DNA of 64,000 bases, taken from NCBI RefSeq assembly GCF_014649115.1, contig NZ_BMSK01000014.1, positions 225,351-289,350 of the forward strand, in the 5' to 3' direction. The DNA is from Streptomyces eurythermus (GTDB lineage Bacteria; Actinomycetota; Actinomycetes; Streptomycetales; Streptomycetaceae). Each line of letters begins with the position of its first letter. Position 1 is the stretch's first letter. The position numbers and the translations under genes were made by a program. The notes under the pieces are model-generated. The model was not told the origin of the DNA and did not search any database. It saw only the letters and a list, made by a program, of their open reading frames with translations. Positions 18,631-27,542 of the stretch are shown here, in pieces.

Positions 18631-21600
18631 ATGACCCCTGCGGACAGGTCCGGCCTGGAGGCGGCTCTCCACGCCGAGGTGGACGGCGAAGTCCGCTTCG
18701 ACGCGGGCAGCCGCGGCGCCTACGCCACGGACGGTTCCAACTACCGGCAGCCCCCGATCGGTGTCGTCGTGCCCCGCACCGTGGAGGCGGGCGCCCGCGC
18801 GGTGTCGGTGTGCGCGCGCTTCGACGCCCCCGTCCTCTCCCGGGGCGGCGGCACCAGCCTCGCCGGGCAGACGACCAACACCGCCGTGGTGATCGACTGG
18901 AGCAAGTACTGCACCGGCGTGCTCTCCGTCGACCCCGAACGGCGCACCTGCGTGGTGGAACCCGGCATCGTCCTGGACGAACTCAACCGGCAACTCGCCC
19001 GCCACAAGCTCCAGTTCGGCCCCAAGCCGTCCACCCACAGCCACTGCGCGCTCGGCGGCATGATCGGCAACAACTCCTGCGGCGCCTCCGCCCAGGCCTA
19101 CGGCAAGACCGTCGACAACGTCCGCCGGCTGGAGATCCTCACCTACGACGGGCAGCGCGCCTGGGTCGGCCCCACCCCGCCCGACGAGCGGGAGCGGATC
19201 ATCGCCGGCGGCGGCCGGCTCGCCGGGATCTACGCCGGCCTGGACCGCATCGCCACCGAGTACCTCGCCGACATCCGCCGCGGCTACCCGAAGATCCCGC
19301 GCCGCGTCTCCGGCTACAACCTGGACTCCCTGCTGCCCGAGAACGGCTTCGACGTGGCCAAGGCGCTCGTCGGCAGCGAGGGCACCCTGGTGACCGTCCT
19401 GCGCGCCGAACTCGACCTCGTCCCCGTGCCGGCGTACCAGTCCCTGCTCGTCCTCGGCTACGACGACATCTGCGCCGCCGCCGACGACGTACCCCGCCTG
19501 CTGGAGCACTGCAACCCCACCCAACTGGAGGCCCTGGACGACCGGATGGCCCAGCTGATGCGCGCGGAGGGCGCCTATCTGGACTCGCTCGCCGTGCTGC
19601 CCGAGGGCGACAGCTGGCTGATGGTGCAGTACAGCGGCGACAGCCAGGAGGACGTCGACGAACAGGCGCACGCGCTGCTGCACGCCCTCGGCCGCGACGA
19701 GAAGGACCGGAACGTCGCCTTCTCCGACGACCCCGAACGCGAGCAGAAGATGCTCAAGGCCCGCGAGGCCGGGCTCGGCGTGACCGCCCGCCCGCCGGAC
19801 GACCGCGAGACCTGGGAGGGCTGGGAGGACTCCGCCGTACCGCCCGAACGGCTCGGCGACTATCTGCGCGACCTGAAGGGCCTGTTCGCCGAGTCCGACT
19901 ACGACCACCCGTCCCTGTACGGCCACTTCGGGCAGGGCTGTGTGCACACCCGCATCCCCTTCGACCTGCGTACCGCCGACGGCGTGGCCGTCTTCCGGCG
20001 GTTCACGGAGCGCGCCGCCGACCTCGTCGCCTCCTACGGCGGCTCCCTGTCCGGCGAGCACGGGGACGGCCAGTCCCGGGGCGAACTGCTCACCCGGATG
20101 TTCGGCGAGCGGCTCATGACCGCGTTCGGCGAGCTGAAGGCGCTCTTCGACCCCGGCAACCGGATGAACCCCGGCAAGGTCGTCCACCCGAACCCGGTCG
20201 ACGGACAACTGCGGCTCGGCCCCGCCTGGCGGCCCGCCACCCCGGCCACCCACTTCGGCTTCCCCGAGGACGAACACTCCTTCAAGCGCGCCGTGATGCG
20301 CTGCGTCGGCATCGGCAACTGCCGCGGCCACACCGGCGGCGTCATGTGCCCCTCCTACCGGGCCACCATGGAGGAGGAGCACTCCACCCGCGGCCGGGCC
20401 CGGCTGCTGTTCGAGATGCTCGGCGGGCACCCGGACTCCGTGATCGAGGACGGCTGGCGCTCCACCGCGGTCCACGACGCGCTCGACCTCTGCCTGGCCT
20501 GCAAGGGCTGCAAGTCGGACTGCCCGACCGGCGTCGACATGGCCACCCTCAAGGCCGAGTTCCTCTCCCACCACTACGCGGGCCGCAAACGCCCCATGGC
20601 CCACTACTCCATGGGCTGGCTCCCGCTGTGGGCCCGGCTCAGCCGCACCGCGCCCCGGCTGGTGAACTCCGCGCTGCACGCCCCCGGCCTGGCCGGCCTC
20701 GGCAAGCGGCTCGCCGGCGTCGACCCGGCCCGCGCGGCACCGGTGTTCGCCGAGGAGTCCTTCGTCCAGTGGTGGCGCTCCCGCGACCGCCCCGAGCCGG
20801 ACCCGGCCGACCCGCGCACGGTCGTCCTGTGGCCGGACACCTTCAGCACCTACTTCCACCCCGCCATCGCCCGGTCCGCCGTCCGCGTCCTGGAGGACGC
20901 CGGCTTCCACGTCGCCGTCCCCACCGAACCCGTCTGCTGCGGACTGACCTGGATCTCCACCGGCCAGCTCGCCACCGCCAAGAAGGTGCTGACCCGGACC
21001 CTCGGCGTGCTGCGGCCCTACCTGGAGGCCGGTACGCCCGTCATCGGCCTGGAACCCTCCTGCACGGCCGTCTTCCGCACCGACGCCCCGGAGCTGATGC
21101 CCGGCGACCAGGACGTCCAGCGGCTGGCCGGGCAGGTGCGCACCTTCGCCGAACACCTCGTCCACCACGCCCCCGACGACTGGCGGCCGCCGCGACTGGC
21201 CCGGCACGCCACTGTGCAGACCCACTGCCACCAGCACGCCGTCATGAAGTTCGACGCCGACCGCGAACTGATGCGCCGCGCCCACCTCGACGCCGAGGTG
21301 CTCGACGAGGGCTGCTGCGGCCTGGCCGGCAACTTCGGCTTCGAACGCGGCCACCACGAGGTGTCGATGGCCGTCGGCGAACTGGGCGTCCTGCCCGCCG
21401 TACGCGCCGCCGCCCCGGACAGCCTGGTCATCGCCGACGGCTTCAGCTGCCGCACCCAGATCGAACAGGGCGCGACCGGCCGCCGCGCCCTGCACCTCGC
21501 CGAGGCCCTGGCGTTCGCCCTCGACGGCAACCTGCCCAGCGACCGGCCCGAACGGCTGGCCGTCCGCCCCGCCGAGCCGTCCCGTGCGGCCGGCTGGGCG

Positions 21601-21675
21601 ACCGCCGCCCTGGTGGCCGCCCTCGCCGCGGGCACCGCCGCCGCGGTGAGCGGACTGCGCCGGCCCGGGAGGTGA
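18631..21675 (+). CDS. FAD-linked oxidase / Fe-S oxidoreductase fusion (D-lactate dehydrogenase-like)
   Basis: A 1014-residue protein from ATG 18631 with AAGGAG ahead of it. The N-terminal FAD_binding_4 domain (about 35-230; RGGGTSLAGQ, IGNNSCGA) and FAD-linked oxidase C domain (to about 530) resemble D-lactate/glycolate-type dehydrogenases. Then come cluster ligands CVGIGNCRGHTGGVMCP and CLACKGCKSDCP (about 557-640), and two cysteine-rich CCG motifs (CCGLTW, CCGLAGNFG) as in GlpC/LutA-type electron transfer units. Unusually, the C-terminus ends in a hydrophobic helix (AGWATAALVAALAAGTAAAV) that could tether it to the membrane. It probably oxidises a 2-hydroxy acid and passes electrons to the quinone pool. 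The next gene starts 2 bases after its stop. Confidence 0.93.
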   Translation: MTPADRSGLEAALHAEVDGEVRFDAGSRGAYATDGSNYRQPPIGVVVPRTVEAGARAVSVCARFDAPVLSRGGGTSLAGQTTNTAVVIDWSKYCTGVLSVDPERRTCVVEPGIVLDELNRQLARHKLQFGPKPSTHSHCALGGMIGNNSCGASAQAYGKTVDNVRRLEILTYDGQRAWVGPTPPDERERIIAGGGRLAGIYAGLDRIATEYLADIRRGYPKIPRRVSGYNLDSLLPENGFDVAKALVGSEGTLVTVLRAELDLVPVPAYQSLLVLGYDDICAAADDVPRLLEHCNPTQLEALDDRMAQLMRAEGAYLDSLAVLPEGDSWLMVQYSGDSQEDVDEQAHALLHALGRDEKDRNVAFSDDPEREQKMLKAREAGLGVTARPPDDRETWEGWEDSAVPPERLGDYLRDLKGLFAESDYDHPSLYGHFGQGCVHTRIPFDLRTADGVAVFRRFTERAADLVASYGGSLSGEHGDGQSRGELLTRMFGERLMTAFGELKALFDPGNRMNPGKVVHPNPVDGQLRLGPAWRPATPATHFGFPEDEHSFKRAVMRCVGIGNCRGHTGGVMCPSYRATMEEEHSTRGRARLLFEMLGGHPDSVIEDGWRSTAVHDALDLCLACKGCKSDCPTGVDMATLKAEFLSHHYAGRKRPMAHYSMGWLPLWARLSRTAPRLVNSALHAPGLAGLGKRLAGVDPARAAPVFAEESFVQWWRSRDRPEPDPADPRTVVLWPDTFSTYFHPAIARSAVRVLEDAGFHVAVPTEPVCCGLTWISTGQLATAKKVLTRTLGVLRPYLEAGTPVIGLEPSCTAVFRTDAPELMPGDQDVQRLAGQVRTFAEHLVHHAPDDWRPPRLARHATVQTHCHQHAVMKFDADRELMRRAHLDAEVLDEGCCGLAGNFGFERGHHEVSMAVGELGVLPAVRAAAPDSLVIADGFSCRTQIEQGATGRRALHLAEALAFALDGNLPSDRPERLAVRPAEPSRAAGWATAALVAALAAGTAAAVSGLRRPGR

Positions 21676-21677
21676 GC

Positions 21678-22787
21678 ATGAACGACCAGCCGGCCGTCGA
21701 CACGGTCGAGACCGCCGTCTACACCGTGCCCACCGACGCCCCCGAGGCGGACGGCACCCTCGCCTGGGACAAGACGACCCTCGTCCTGGTCACCGCCCGC
21801 TCCGGCACCACCACCGGGCTCGGCTACACCTACGCGCCCGCCGCCACCGCCCACCTCGTCCGCGAACTGCTCGCCGGCACCGTCACCGGCCTGTCCGCGT
21901 ACGACGTGCCGCGCGCCAACGAACTGATGTGCCGGGCCGTGCGCAACGCCGGGCTGCCCGGCCTCGCCGCCCAGGCGATCGCCGCCGCCGACATCGCCCT
22001 GTGGGACCTCAAGGCCCGCCTGCTCGGCCTGCCCCTCGTCCACCTGCTGGGCGCCGCCCGCACCGATGTGCCGGTCTACGGCAGCGGCGGCTTCACCACC
22101 TACGACGCCGGCCGGCAGGAACGCCAGCTGCGCGGCTGGGCCGAGGAACAGGGCATCCCCCGCGTCAAGATCAAGATCGGGGAGTCGTGGGGCACCCGGC
22201 AGGACCGCGACCTGGAACGCGTCACCCGAGCGCGGGCGGCCATCGGCGACACGGCCGAGCTGTACGTGGACGCCAACGGCGGCTACACCGGAGGCCAGGC
22301 GGTACGGATCGCGGGGGCGCTCGCCGACCAGGGGGTCACCTGGTTCGAGGAACCCGTCTCCTCCGACCACCTCACCGTCCTCGCCGGCCTCCGCGACCGG
22401 ATCCCGCTCGACGTCGCCGCCGGCGAATACGGCTACACCCTGCCGTACTTCGAGCACATGCTGGCCGCCGGAGCCGTCGACTGCCTCCAGGCCGACGTCA
22501 CCCGGTGCGGCGGCATCACCGTCTGGCTGCGCGTCGCCGCGCTCGCCCACGCGCGCGGGACCGACATCTCCGGACACTGCGCGCCGCACGCCCACGCCCA
22601 CGCTGCCGCCGCCGTGCCCAACCTCCGCCATCTGGAGTGGTTCCACGACCACGTCCGCATCGAGCGCCTGCTGTTCGACGGCGTCCTCGACCCGGCCGGC
22701 GGCAGCGTCACCCCGGGCGCCGACGGGGCCCCCGGGCTCGGCCTCACGCTCGCCGAAGACAGGGCGGCGCCGTACCGGACGGAGTGA
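21678..22787 (+). CDS. Mandelate racemase / enolase superfamily protein (sugar-acid dehydratase type)
   Basis: A 369-residue protein. The barrel catalytic set is visible: KIK (Lys164, Lys166), metal ligands Asp198 (YVDANGG), Glu224 (WFEEP) and Glu250 (AAGEYGY), Asp273 (QADVTRCGG) and His300 (SGHCAPH). Members with this KxK plus His arrangement include sugar-acid dehydratases and racemases; the exact substrate is not readable. The start is 2 bases after the oxidoreductase stop, so the two are almost certainly co-transcribed. With an SDR next, the set looks like a small sugar-acid or hydroxy-acid catabolic operon. Confidence 0.92.
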   Translation: MNDQPAVDTVETAVYTVPTDAPEADGTLAWDKTTLVLVTARSGTTTGLGYTYAPAATAHLVRELLAGTVTGLSAYDVPRANELMCRAVRNAGLPGLAAQAIAAADIALWDLKARLLGLPLVHLLGAARTDVPVYGSGGFTTYDAGRQERQLRGWAEEQGIPRVKIKIGESWGTRQDRDLERVTRARAAIGDTAELYVDANGGYTGGQAVRIAGALADQGVTWFEEPVSSDHLTVLAGLRDRIPLDVAAGEYGYTLPYFEHMLAAGAVDCLQADVTRCGGITVWLRVAALAHARGTDISGHCAPHAHAHAAAAVPNLRHLEWFHDHVRIERLLFDGVLDPAGGSVTPGADGAPGLGLTLAEDRAAPYRTE

Positions 22788-22876
22788 AACGAAGGCGCAG
22801 GACACCAGGCCGTACACCGCGCCCTACACCACGCCGGACACCGTGCCGGACATCGTGCTGGAAGAGGAGAAGGACC

Positions 22877-23887
22877 ATGCCCCCCACCGTCGTCATCACC
22901 GGCGCCAGCGCCGGCATCGGCCGCGCCACCGCCCGCCTGTACGCCCGGCGCGGCGCCGACGTCGTCCTGGTCGCGCGCGGCGAGGGCGGCCTCCAGGCGG
23001 CTGCCGACGAGGTCGCGGCGCTCGGCGGACGGCCCCTGGTCCACGCCGCGGACGCGGCCGACCCGGCGCAGCTGGAGGCGGCGGCCGACGCCGCGGAGCA
23101 GGCGTTCGGACCGGTCGACGTCTGGATCAACTGCGCGTTCGCCACGGTGTTCGCGCCGTTCGAGGAGATCACCGCCGAGGAGTTCAAGCGGGTCACCGAG
23201 GTCACCTACCTCGGCTTCGTCAACGGCACCCGCACCGCCCTGAAGCGCATGCTGCCCCGCGACCGGGGCACGATCGTGCAGGTCGGCTCCGCGCTCGGGG
23301 AACGGTCCATCCCGCTCCAGTCGGCGTACTGCGGGGCCAAGCACGCCATCAACGGCTTCACCTCCTCCGTGCGCACCGAACTGCTGCACCGCGGCAGCGG
23401 CGTGCACATCACCGTCGCCCAGATGCCCGCCGTCAACACCCCGCAGTTCGAGTGGGTCCGCTCCCGGCTGGCCAAGCACCCCATGCCGGTCCCGCCGATC
23501 TACCAGCCCGAGGTGGCCGCCCGGGGCGTGCTGTACGCGGCCGACCACCCGCGCCGCAAGCAGTACTACGTCGGCGCCTCCACCGTCGCCACCATCTGGG
23601 CCAACCGGCTCGTCCCGGCGCTGCTCGACCGCTATCTGGCCCGCACCGGCTTCGACTCCCAGCAGACCGACAGCGTCCCGCCGGCCCACCTGGACAACCT
23701 CTTCGAACCGGTCGACCGCACACCCGCCGACGACCAGGGCGCGCACGGCGCCTTCGACGACAGCGCGCACGGCCGCTCCTGGCAGGAGACCCTGCTCCGG
23801 CACCCCGCGGCCACCGCCCTCGGCGCCGGCGCTGCCCTGCTCGGCACCACCCGCGGCCTGCGCCGCCTGACGGGGCGAGCCGCCTAG
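22877..23887 (+). CDS. SDR family oxidoreductase with C-terminal extension
   Basis: A 336-residue protein from ATG 22877, with ribosome site GAGGAGAAGG. The Rossmann motif TGASAGIG lies at 9-16. Catalytic Ser138, Tyr151 and Lys155 (QSAYCGAKHA) are in place; the usual NNAG is replaced by NCAFA. After the SDR core (about 1-250) there is an extension ending in a hydrophobic stretch (TALGAGAALLGTT). It sits 89 bases after the dehydratase, in the same direction. The 3' end converges on the sigma factor gene with only 18 bases between. Confidence 0.92.
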   Translation: MPPTVVITGASAGIGRATARLYARRGADVVLVARGEGGLQAAADEVAALGGRPLVHAADAADPAQLEAAADAAEQAFGPVDVWINCAFATVFAPFEEITAEEFKRVTEVTYLGFVNGTRTALKRMLPRDRGTIVQVGSALGERSIPLQSAYCGAKHAINGFTSSVRTELLHRGSGVHITVAQMPAVNTPQFEWVRSRLAKHPMPVPPIYQPEVAARGVLYAADHPRRKQYYVGASTVATIWANRLVPALLDRYLARTGFDSQQTDSVPPAHLDNLFEPVDRTPADDQGAHGAFDDSAHGRSWQETLLRHPAATALGAGAALLGTTRGLRRLTGRAA

Positions 23888-23905
23888 CCGCCTGGGCACA
23901 GGCCG

Positions 23906-24832
23906 TCACGCGCGGGGAGCGGGGATGCCGGTGAGCTTGTCGGGGTTGGTGACCGAGAAGACGCCGGCGATGTGCTCTCCGTCCGGGGCGAGGTCCACCA
24001 CCACGACGGCGAGCGGGCTCCCGCCGGAGAAGACGAGGGCCCCCGGGTCACCGGCCACCAGCCGGTACCGGACGTCGACGCCTTCGGGCGGCAGGGCACG
24101 GGCGACCGCCGTGAACACGGCGGCGACCCGGTCGCGGCCGTGCACCGGCCGGAGGCTGACCGCCGGGCCCTTGCCGCCGCCGTCGGTCCACAGCGTCACA
24201 TCGGGGGCGAGGACTTCGAGGCGAGCCCGCAGGTCCCCGCCCAGGGCGGCTTCGGCGAAGCGTTCGGTGACCCGGGCGTGCTGCTCCCGAGGGGGCCGGT
24301 GACGCGGGCGGCGGGCCTGGACGTGACGTCGGGCGCGGGTAGCTAGCTGGCGCACCGCGGTGGGCGAGCGGTCCAGGATCCGCGCGATCTCCGGGTGGGC
24401 GAAGCCGAACACCTCGTGCAGCACGAACACGGCGCGCTCCAACGGCGACAGCGTCTCGAGAACGACGAGGACTGCCATCGACAGCGCCTCGGCGCGTTCG
24501 GCGCCCTCGGACGCGTCGTCCCGCCCGACCAGCAGCGGCTCGGGCAGCCACGGGCCCACATATGTCTCCCGGCGGCGGCTCAGACGGGCGCGGCGGGCGA
24601 GGGCCTGGTTGACCGCGACACGTGTGAGGTAGGCGCGGGCGTTGTCGACGGGCTCGGCGCCGGGGCCGCGGTGGCGGGCGGCCCAGGCCAGCCACACCTC
24701 CTGGAGCGTGTCCTCGGTGTCGGCGACGCTGCCCAGCATGTTGTAGACCACCGAGAACAGCAGCTCGCGGTGGTCGAGGAACTGCTCGGTGACGGTGTCC
24801 TCGGCCGGACACCCCGGCGGTGTGGGGGTCAT
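23906..24832 (-). CDS. ECF41-type RNA polymerase sigma factor with SnoaL-like domain
   Basis: A 308-residue protein from ATG 24832, preceded by AGGAGGAG. It has sigma region 2 (about 15-80, VYNMLGSVADTEDTLQEVWLAW), the ECF41 hallmark GPWLPEPL (about 93-100), region 4 (about 125-180, FGFAHPEIARILDRSPTAVRQLATRARRHV) and a C-terminal NTF2/SnoaL-like domain (about 190-308) ending with the conserved NPDKL. In ECF41 proteins this C-terminal domain controls sigma activity in place of an anti-sigma factor. It is divergent from an amidohydrolase, with TGTCACA motifs facing both ways in the gap. Confidence 0.93.
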   Translation of the reverse strand: MTPTPPGCPAEDTVTEQFLDHRELLFSVVYNMLGSVADTEDTLQEVWLAWAARHRGPGAEPVDNARAYLTRVAVNQALARRARLSRRRETYVGPWLPEPLLVGRDDASEGAERAEALSMAVLVVLETLSPLERAVFVLHEVFGFAHPEIARILDRSPTAVRQLATRARRHVQARRPRHRPPREQHARVTERFAEAALGGDLRARLEVLAPDVTLWTDGGGKGPAVSLRPVHGRDRVAAVFTAVARALPPEGVDVRYRLVAGDPGALVFSGGSPLAVVVVDLAPDGEHIAGVFSVTNPDKLTGIPAPRA

Positions 24833-24889
24833 CTGCTCCTCCTGTGCCCCGGACTGTTTTCCGACCGAAGAGGTCCGTCGCGTCGCGAG

Positions 24890-24947
24890 TGTGACACGGA
24901 CGCGGCCGGGTGTGAGCCACACCACGGACACGGGCGCCGATGTCACA
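24890..24947. promoter_or_regulatory. Divergent TGTCACA elements, candidate ECF41 promoters
   Basis: TGTCACA occurs on the + strand at 24941-24947 and on the - strand at 24896-24890. This equals the -35 motif I recall for ECF41 promoters. Distances to the start codons (76 and 58 bases) are plausible. I do not see the expected CGTC -10 at the usual 16-18 base spacing on either strand; on the + strand one appears only 29 bases away. Confidence 0.4.
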
Positions 24948-25022
24948 GCGGCCGGTGGGAGTCCGCTCTGTGGTGCCGTCGGGGAGGAAGGGCCTCCGCG
25001 ACGACCAGAGGGAGGCTTCACC

Positions 25023-26171
25023 ATGCGTACGCGGATCCACGGCGCCCGGCTGTTCGACGGCGAACACATCCGGGGGATCACCGATGTGGTCGTGGAGGAC
25101 GGGATCGTCGCCGCGGTCGGCACCGAGGCGGGCGGCCGGGCCGACGCCGAGGTCGACGGGCGGGGCGGGACACTGCTGCCGGGGCTGATCGACGCGCACA
25201 CCCATGTGTTCGACGGCAGTCTCGCCGAGGCCCTGCGGTACGGGGTCACCACCGAGATCGACATGTTCTGCCTGCCGCGCCCACTGGCCCGGCACCGGCG
25301 GCTCGCGGCCGACCGGGACGACGTGGCCGACCTGCGCAGCGCGGGCACGATCGCGACCGCGCCGGGCGGGCACCCGACGCAGCTGATCGCGGCACTGACC
25401 GGTACGGTGCTCGATCCGGACGACGTGACGGAGATCGACACCGTCACCGACCCGGCGCGGGCCCCGGGGTTCGTGGCGGCCCGGCTCGCCGAGGGCTCCG
25501 ACTTCCTGAAGATCGTCATCGACGACGGCACGGTGCACGGCACCGACCTGCCCGCCATGACTTTCAAGGCCGCCGCCGCCCTCACCGCGGCGGCGCACGA
25601 CGCCGGGCTGCGGGTCGTCGCCCACGCGATCACCGCCTCCGAGGCGGCCATCGCGCTGGACGCGGGTGTCGATGGCCTCGCCCATGTGTGGGCCGATGTC
25701 CCGCCCGAGGACCCGGCGTCCCGCCGGCTCGCCCGCCGCGTGCGCGAGCAGGGCGTGTTCGTCGTGACCACGCTCGCCTACTTCGAAGCGATCGACGCAG
25801 GACAGCCCGACACCGCCGGCTGCGCGCACCCGGGCCACTACGCCAACGCAGTCGGGGCGCTGCGGGCCCTGCACCGGGCCGGTGTCCCGCTGCTCGCCGG
25901 AACCGACGCCACCCCGTTCGCGCCGGCCCACGGCTCGGGCCTGCACCGCGAGCTGGCCCTGCTCACCGGGGCGGGCGGCCTGCGTGCCGAGGAGGCGCTG
26001 GCCGCGGCCACGAGCGCGGTGGCGGACCGGTTCGGCCTGGCCGACCGGGGCCGCGTCGCGCCGGGTCTGCGCGCGGACCTGCTCCTTGTCGACGGCGACC
26101 CGACGCGGGACGTGTCGGCCCTGGAAAACGTGACCGCCCTGTGGCGACGCGGGGTCCGGCAGCCCCGCTGA
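25023..26171 (+). CDS. Amidohydrolase family protein
   Basis: A 382-residue metal-dependent hydrolase from ATG 25023. HTH in LIDAHTHVFDG is the metal motif of the TIM barrel, followed by Lys in DFLKIVIDDG, His in VVAHAIT, His in DGLAHVW and Asp in LLAGTDATPF. The N-terminal composite sheet (RIHGARLFDGEHIRGITDVVVEDG) and C-terminal LADRGRVAPGLRADLLLVDGDP are typical of imidazolonepropionase/prolidase-like members. Substrate unknown. It lies divergent from the ECF41 sigma factor and 45 bases upstream of a cupin gene, so both are likely ECF41 targets. Confidence 0.92.
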   Translation: MRTRIHGARLFDGEHIRGITDVVVEDGIVAAVGTEAGGRADAEVDGRGGTLLPGLIDAHTHVFDGSLAEALRYGVTTEIDMFCLPRPLARHRRLAADRDDVADLRSAGTIATAPGGHPTQLIAALTGTVLDPDDVTEIDTVTDPARAPGFVAARLAEGSDFLKIVIDDGTVHGTDLPAMTFKAAAALTAAAHDAGLRVVAHAITASEAAIALDAGVDGLAHVWADVPPEDPASRRLARRVREQGVFVVTTLAYFEAIDAGQPDTAGCAHPGHYANAVGALRALHRAGVPLLAGTDATPFAPAHGSGLHRELALLTGAGGLRAEEALAAATSAVADRFGLADRGRVAPGLRADLLLVDGDPTRDVSALENVTALWRRGVRQPR

Positions 26172-26216
26172 GCCCCCCGACAACCCCTGATTCCCGAGGA
26201 GAGGAACGAACACCTC

Positions 26217-26705
26217 ATGGCGTACGACCGTTTCCTGCTGCTGGATGCAGGCGAGGCACGGCCGGGCCGCGTGCCCCTGCCGCCCGCCTACGCCGTCAAG
26301 GCCACGACCGCCGACACCGAAGGCCGCTTCTCGCTGCTCGAAGTCGTCCTCGACCGGCCGATTCCCCGCCACACCCACCACCTCGCGGACGAGAGCGTCT
26401 ACGTACTGGAGGGCGAGTTGCTGGTGACCATCGGGGACCGCACCCACACGCTCGGCCCGGGCGGGTTCACGCTGCTGCCCCGCGGCATACCCCACGCCCT
26501 GCGCCCCGGCGCGGACGGCCCGCCGCGCGTGCTGCAGATCTCGTCACCGGGCGGCTGGGAGTGCTTCGTCGAGGACATGGTCGAGGCGGGCCCCCGCCTC
26601 ATGGCCGACGGCCGGCTCGACCCGGCCCGGCTGAACCGGATCGCCGGCCGGCACGGCATCACGTACGAGGAGGACGCGCGGCACGGGCAGGAGCGCCCCT
26701 CCTGA
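26217..26705 (+). CDS. Cupin domain protein
   Basis: A 162-residue protein with one cupin barrel: RHTHHLADESVYVLEGEL (motif 1, His and Glu metal ligands) and PRGIPHALRPG (motif 2 His). ATG 26217 is preceded by GAGGAGAGG. Likely a metal-binding dioxygenase, isomerase or sensor; substrate unknown. It follows the amidohydrolase in an apparent two-gene operon and ends just before a hairpin shared with the convergent SGNH hydrolase gene. Confidence 0.9.
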   Translation: MAYDRFLLLDAGEARPGRVPLPPAYAVKATTADTEGRFSLLEVVLDRPIPRHTHHLADESVYVLEGELLVTIGDRTHTLGPGGFTLLPRGIPHALRPGADGPPRVLQISSPGGWECFVEDMVEAGPRLMADGRLDPARLNRIAGRHGITYEEDARHGQERPS

Positions 26706-26707
26706 CG

Positions 26708-26732
26708 GCAGGGGCGGGGAACACCCCTGCCC
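26708..26732. terminator. Hairpin between convergent cupin and SGNH genes
   Basis: GGCAGGGG at 26708-26715 pairs perfectly with CCCCTGCC at 26725-26732, loop 9 nt. Its place between converging stops suggests a bidirectional terminator. Confidence 0.6.
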
Positions 26733-26741
26733 AGGACCTCC

Positions 26742-27542
26742 TCACCGTGTGGTCGTGGCGCCCACGGGGGTGAGGAGTGGGTGTTTGGCGGTGTGGCCGT
26801 CGCCGGAGGAACGGCCGCGCAGGCGCCGGCCGAGCCAGGGGCCGAGGAAGGCGGCGGCCCATCGGAGTTCGCCGGCGGCCGCGCGCAGGCCGGCCGGCGC
26901 GGGTGTCGCCGGCCCGGCCAGGGGGCGCGTCCAGGTGTCGTCGGCGCCGGGCAGGCCGAGGGCGTCGGCGAGGGCGTCCGCGATGCGCTGGTGGCCGAGA
27001 GGACCGGCGTGGAGCCGGTCGTGGCTCCACAGACGGGGGTCGGCGACGACGGGGTGGTGGCCGGTTTCGGCGACGGCGACGCCATGGCGGCGGGCGGCCT
27101 CGCGGATGCGCCGGTTGAGGGCGGTGACGCGTGGCGTGAGGGGACGGGCGAGGGGCGTGATCCGGGCGAGGTCGGGAAAGGTGAGCGTGGCGACGCGGGC
27201 GCCCTGGGCGGTGAGGGCGGCGAACATGGCCTCCAAGTGGCCGGCGACGTGGTCGGCGTCGAAGCGGGGGCGGAGGAGGTCGTTGACGCCGGCGACGACG
27301 GTGGCCAGGTCGGGGCGGAGGGCCAGGGCGGGCGCGAGCTGTTCGGCGTGGATCCGCGCGGCGAGGCGGCCCCGTACGGCGAGATTGGCGTACCCGAGGC
27401 CGGGATTGTGGCGTGCGAGGTGTTCGGCGAGCCGGTCGGCGAAGCCGCGCAGGCCGACGGTGTCGTCTCCGTCGCCGAGGCCCTCGGTCTGGCTGTCGCC
27501 CAGGGCCACGTAGCGCCGGTACGTCACGTCAGTGCCGGGCAT
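26742..27542 (-). CDS. SGNH/GDSL hydrolase family protein
   Basis: About 266 residues. Block I GDSQTEG (nucleophile Ser), Gly in AVRGRLA, block III GVNDLLRP and block V DRLHAGPLGHQRI (Asp and His) give a complete SGNH set. No signal peptide is seen, so probably an intracellular esterase or lipase-like enzyme. ATG 27542 overlaps the end of the PadR gene by 14 bases; GTG at 27527 (VTYRRYVALGDS), just after the PadR stop, is an equally good start. Either way translation is probably coupled to PadR. The C-terminal tail after about 205 is basic and low in complexity. Confidence 0.88.
   Translation of the reverse strand: MPGTDVTYRRYVALGDSQTEGLGDGDDTVGLRGFADRLAEHLARHNPGLGYANLAVRGRLAARIHAEQLAPALALRPDLATVVAGVNDLLRPRFDADHVAGHLEAMFAALTAQGARVATLTFPDLARITPLARPLTPRVTALNRRIREAARRHGVAVAETGHHPVVADPRLWSHDRLHAGPLGHQRIADALADALGLPGADDTWTRPLAGPATPAPAGLRAAAGELRWAAAFLGPWLGRRLRGRSSGDGHTAKHPLLTPVGATTTR

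Noticed and set aside
18067..21495. A 1142-codon minus-strand open frame ending in MarR
   Set aside because: Only the last 145 codons (from ATG 18504) are protein-like; the rest is antisense to the oxidoreductase.
24977..24980. CGTC as the -10 of an ECF41 promoter
   Set aside because: It lies 29 bases from TGTCACA, too far for the expected spacing.
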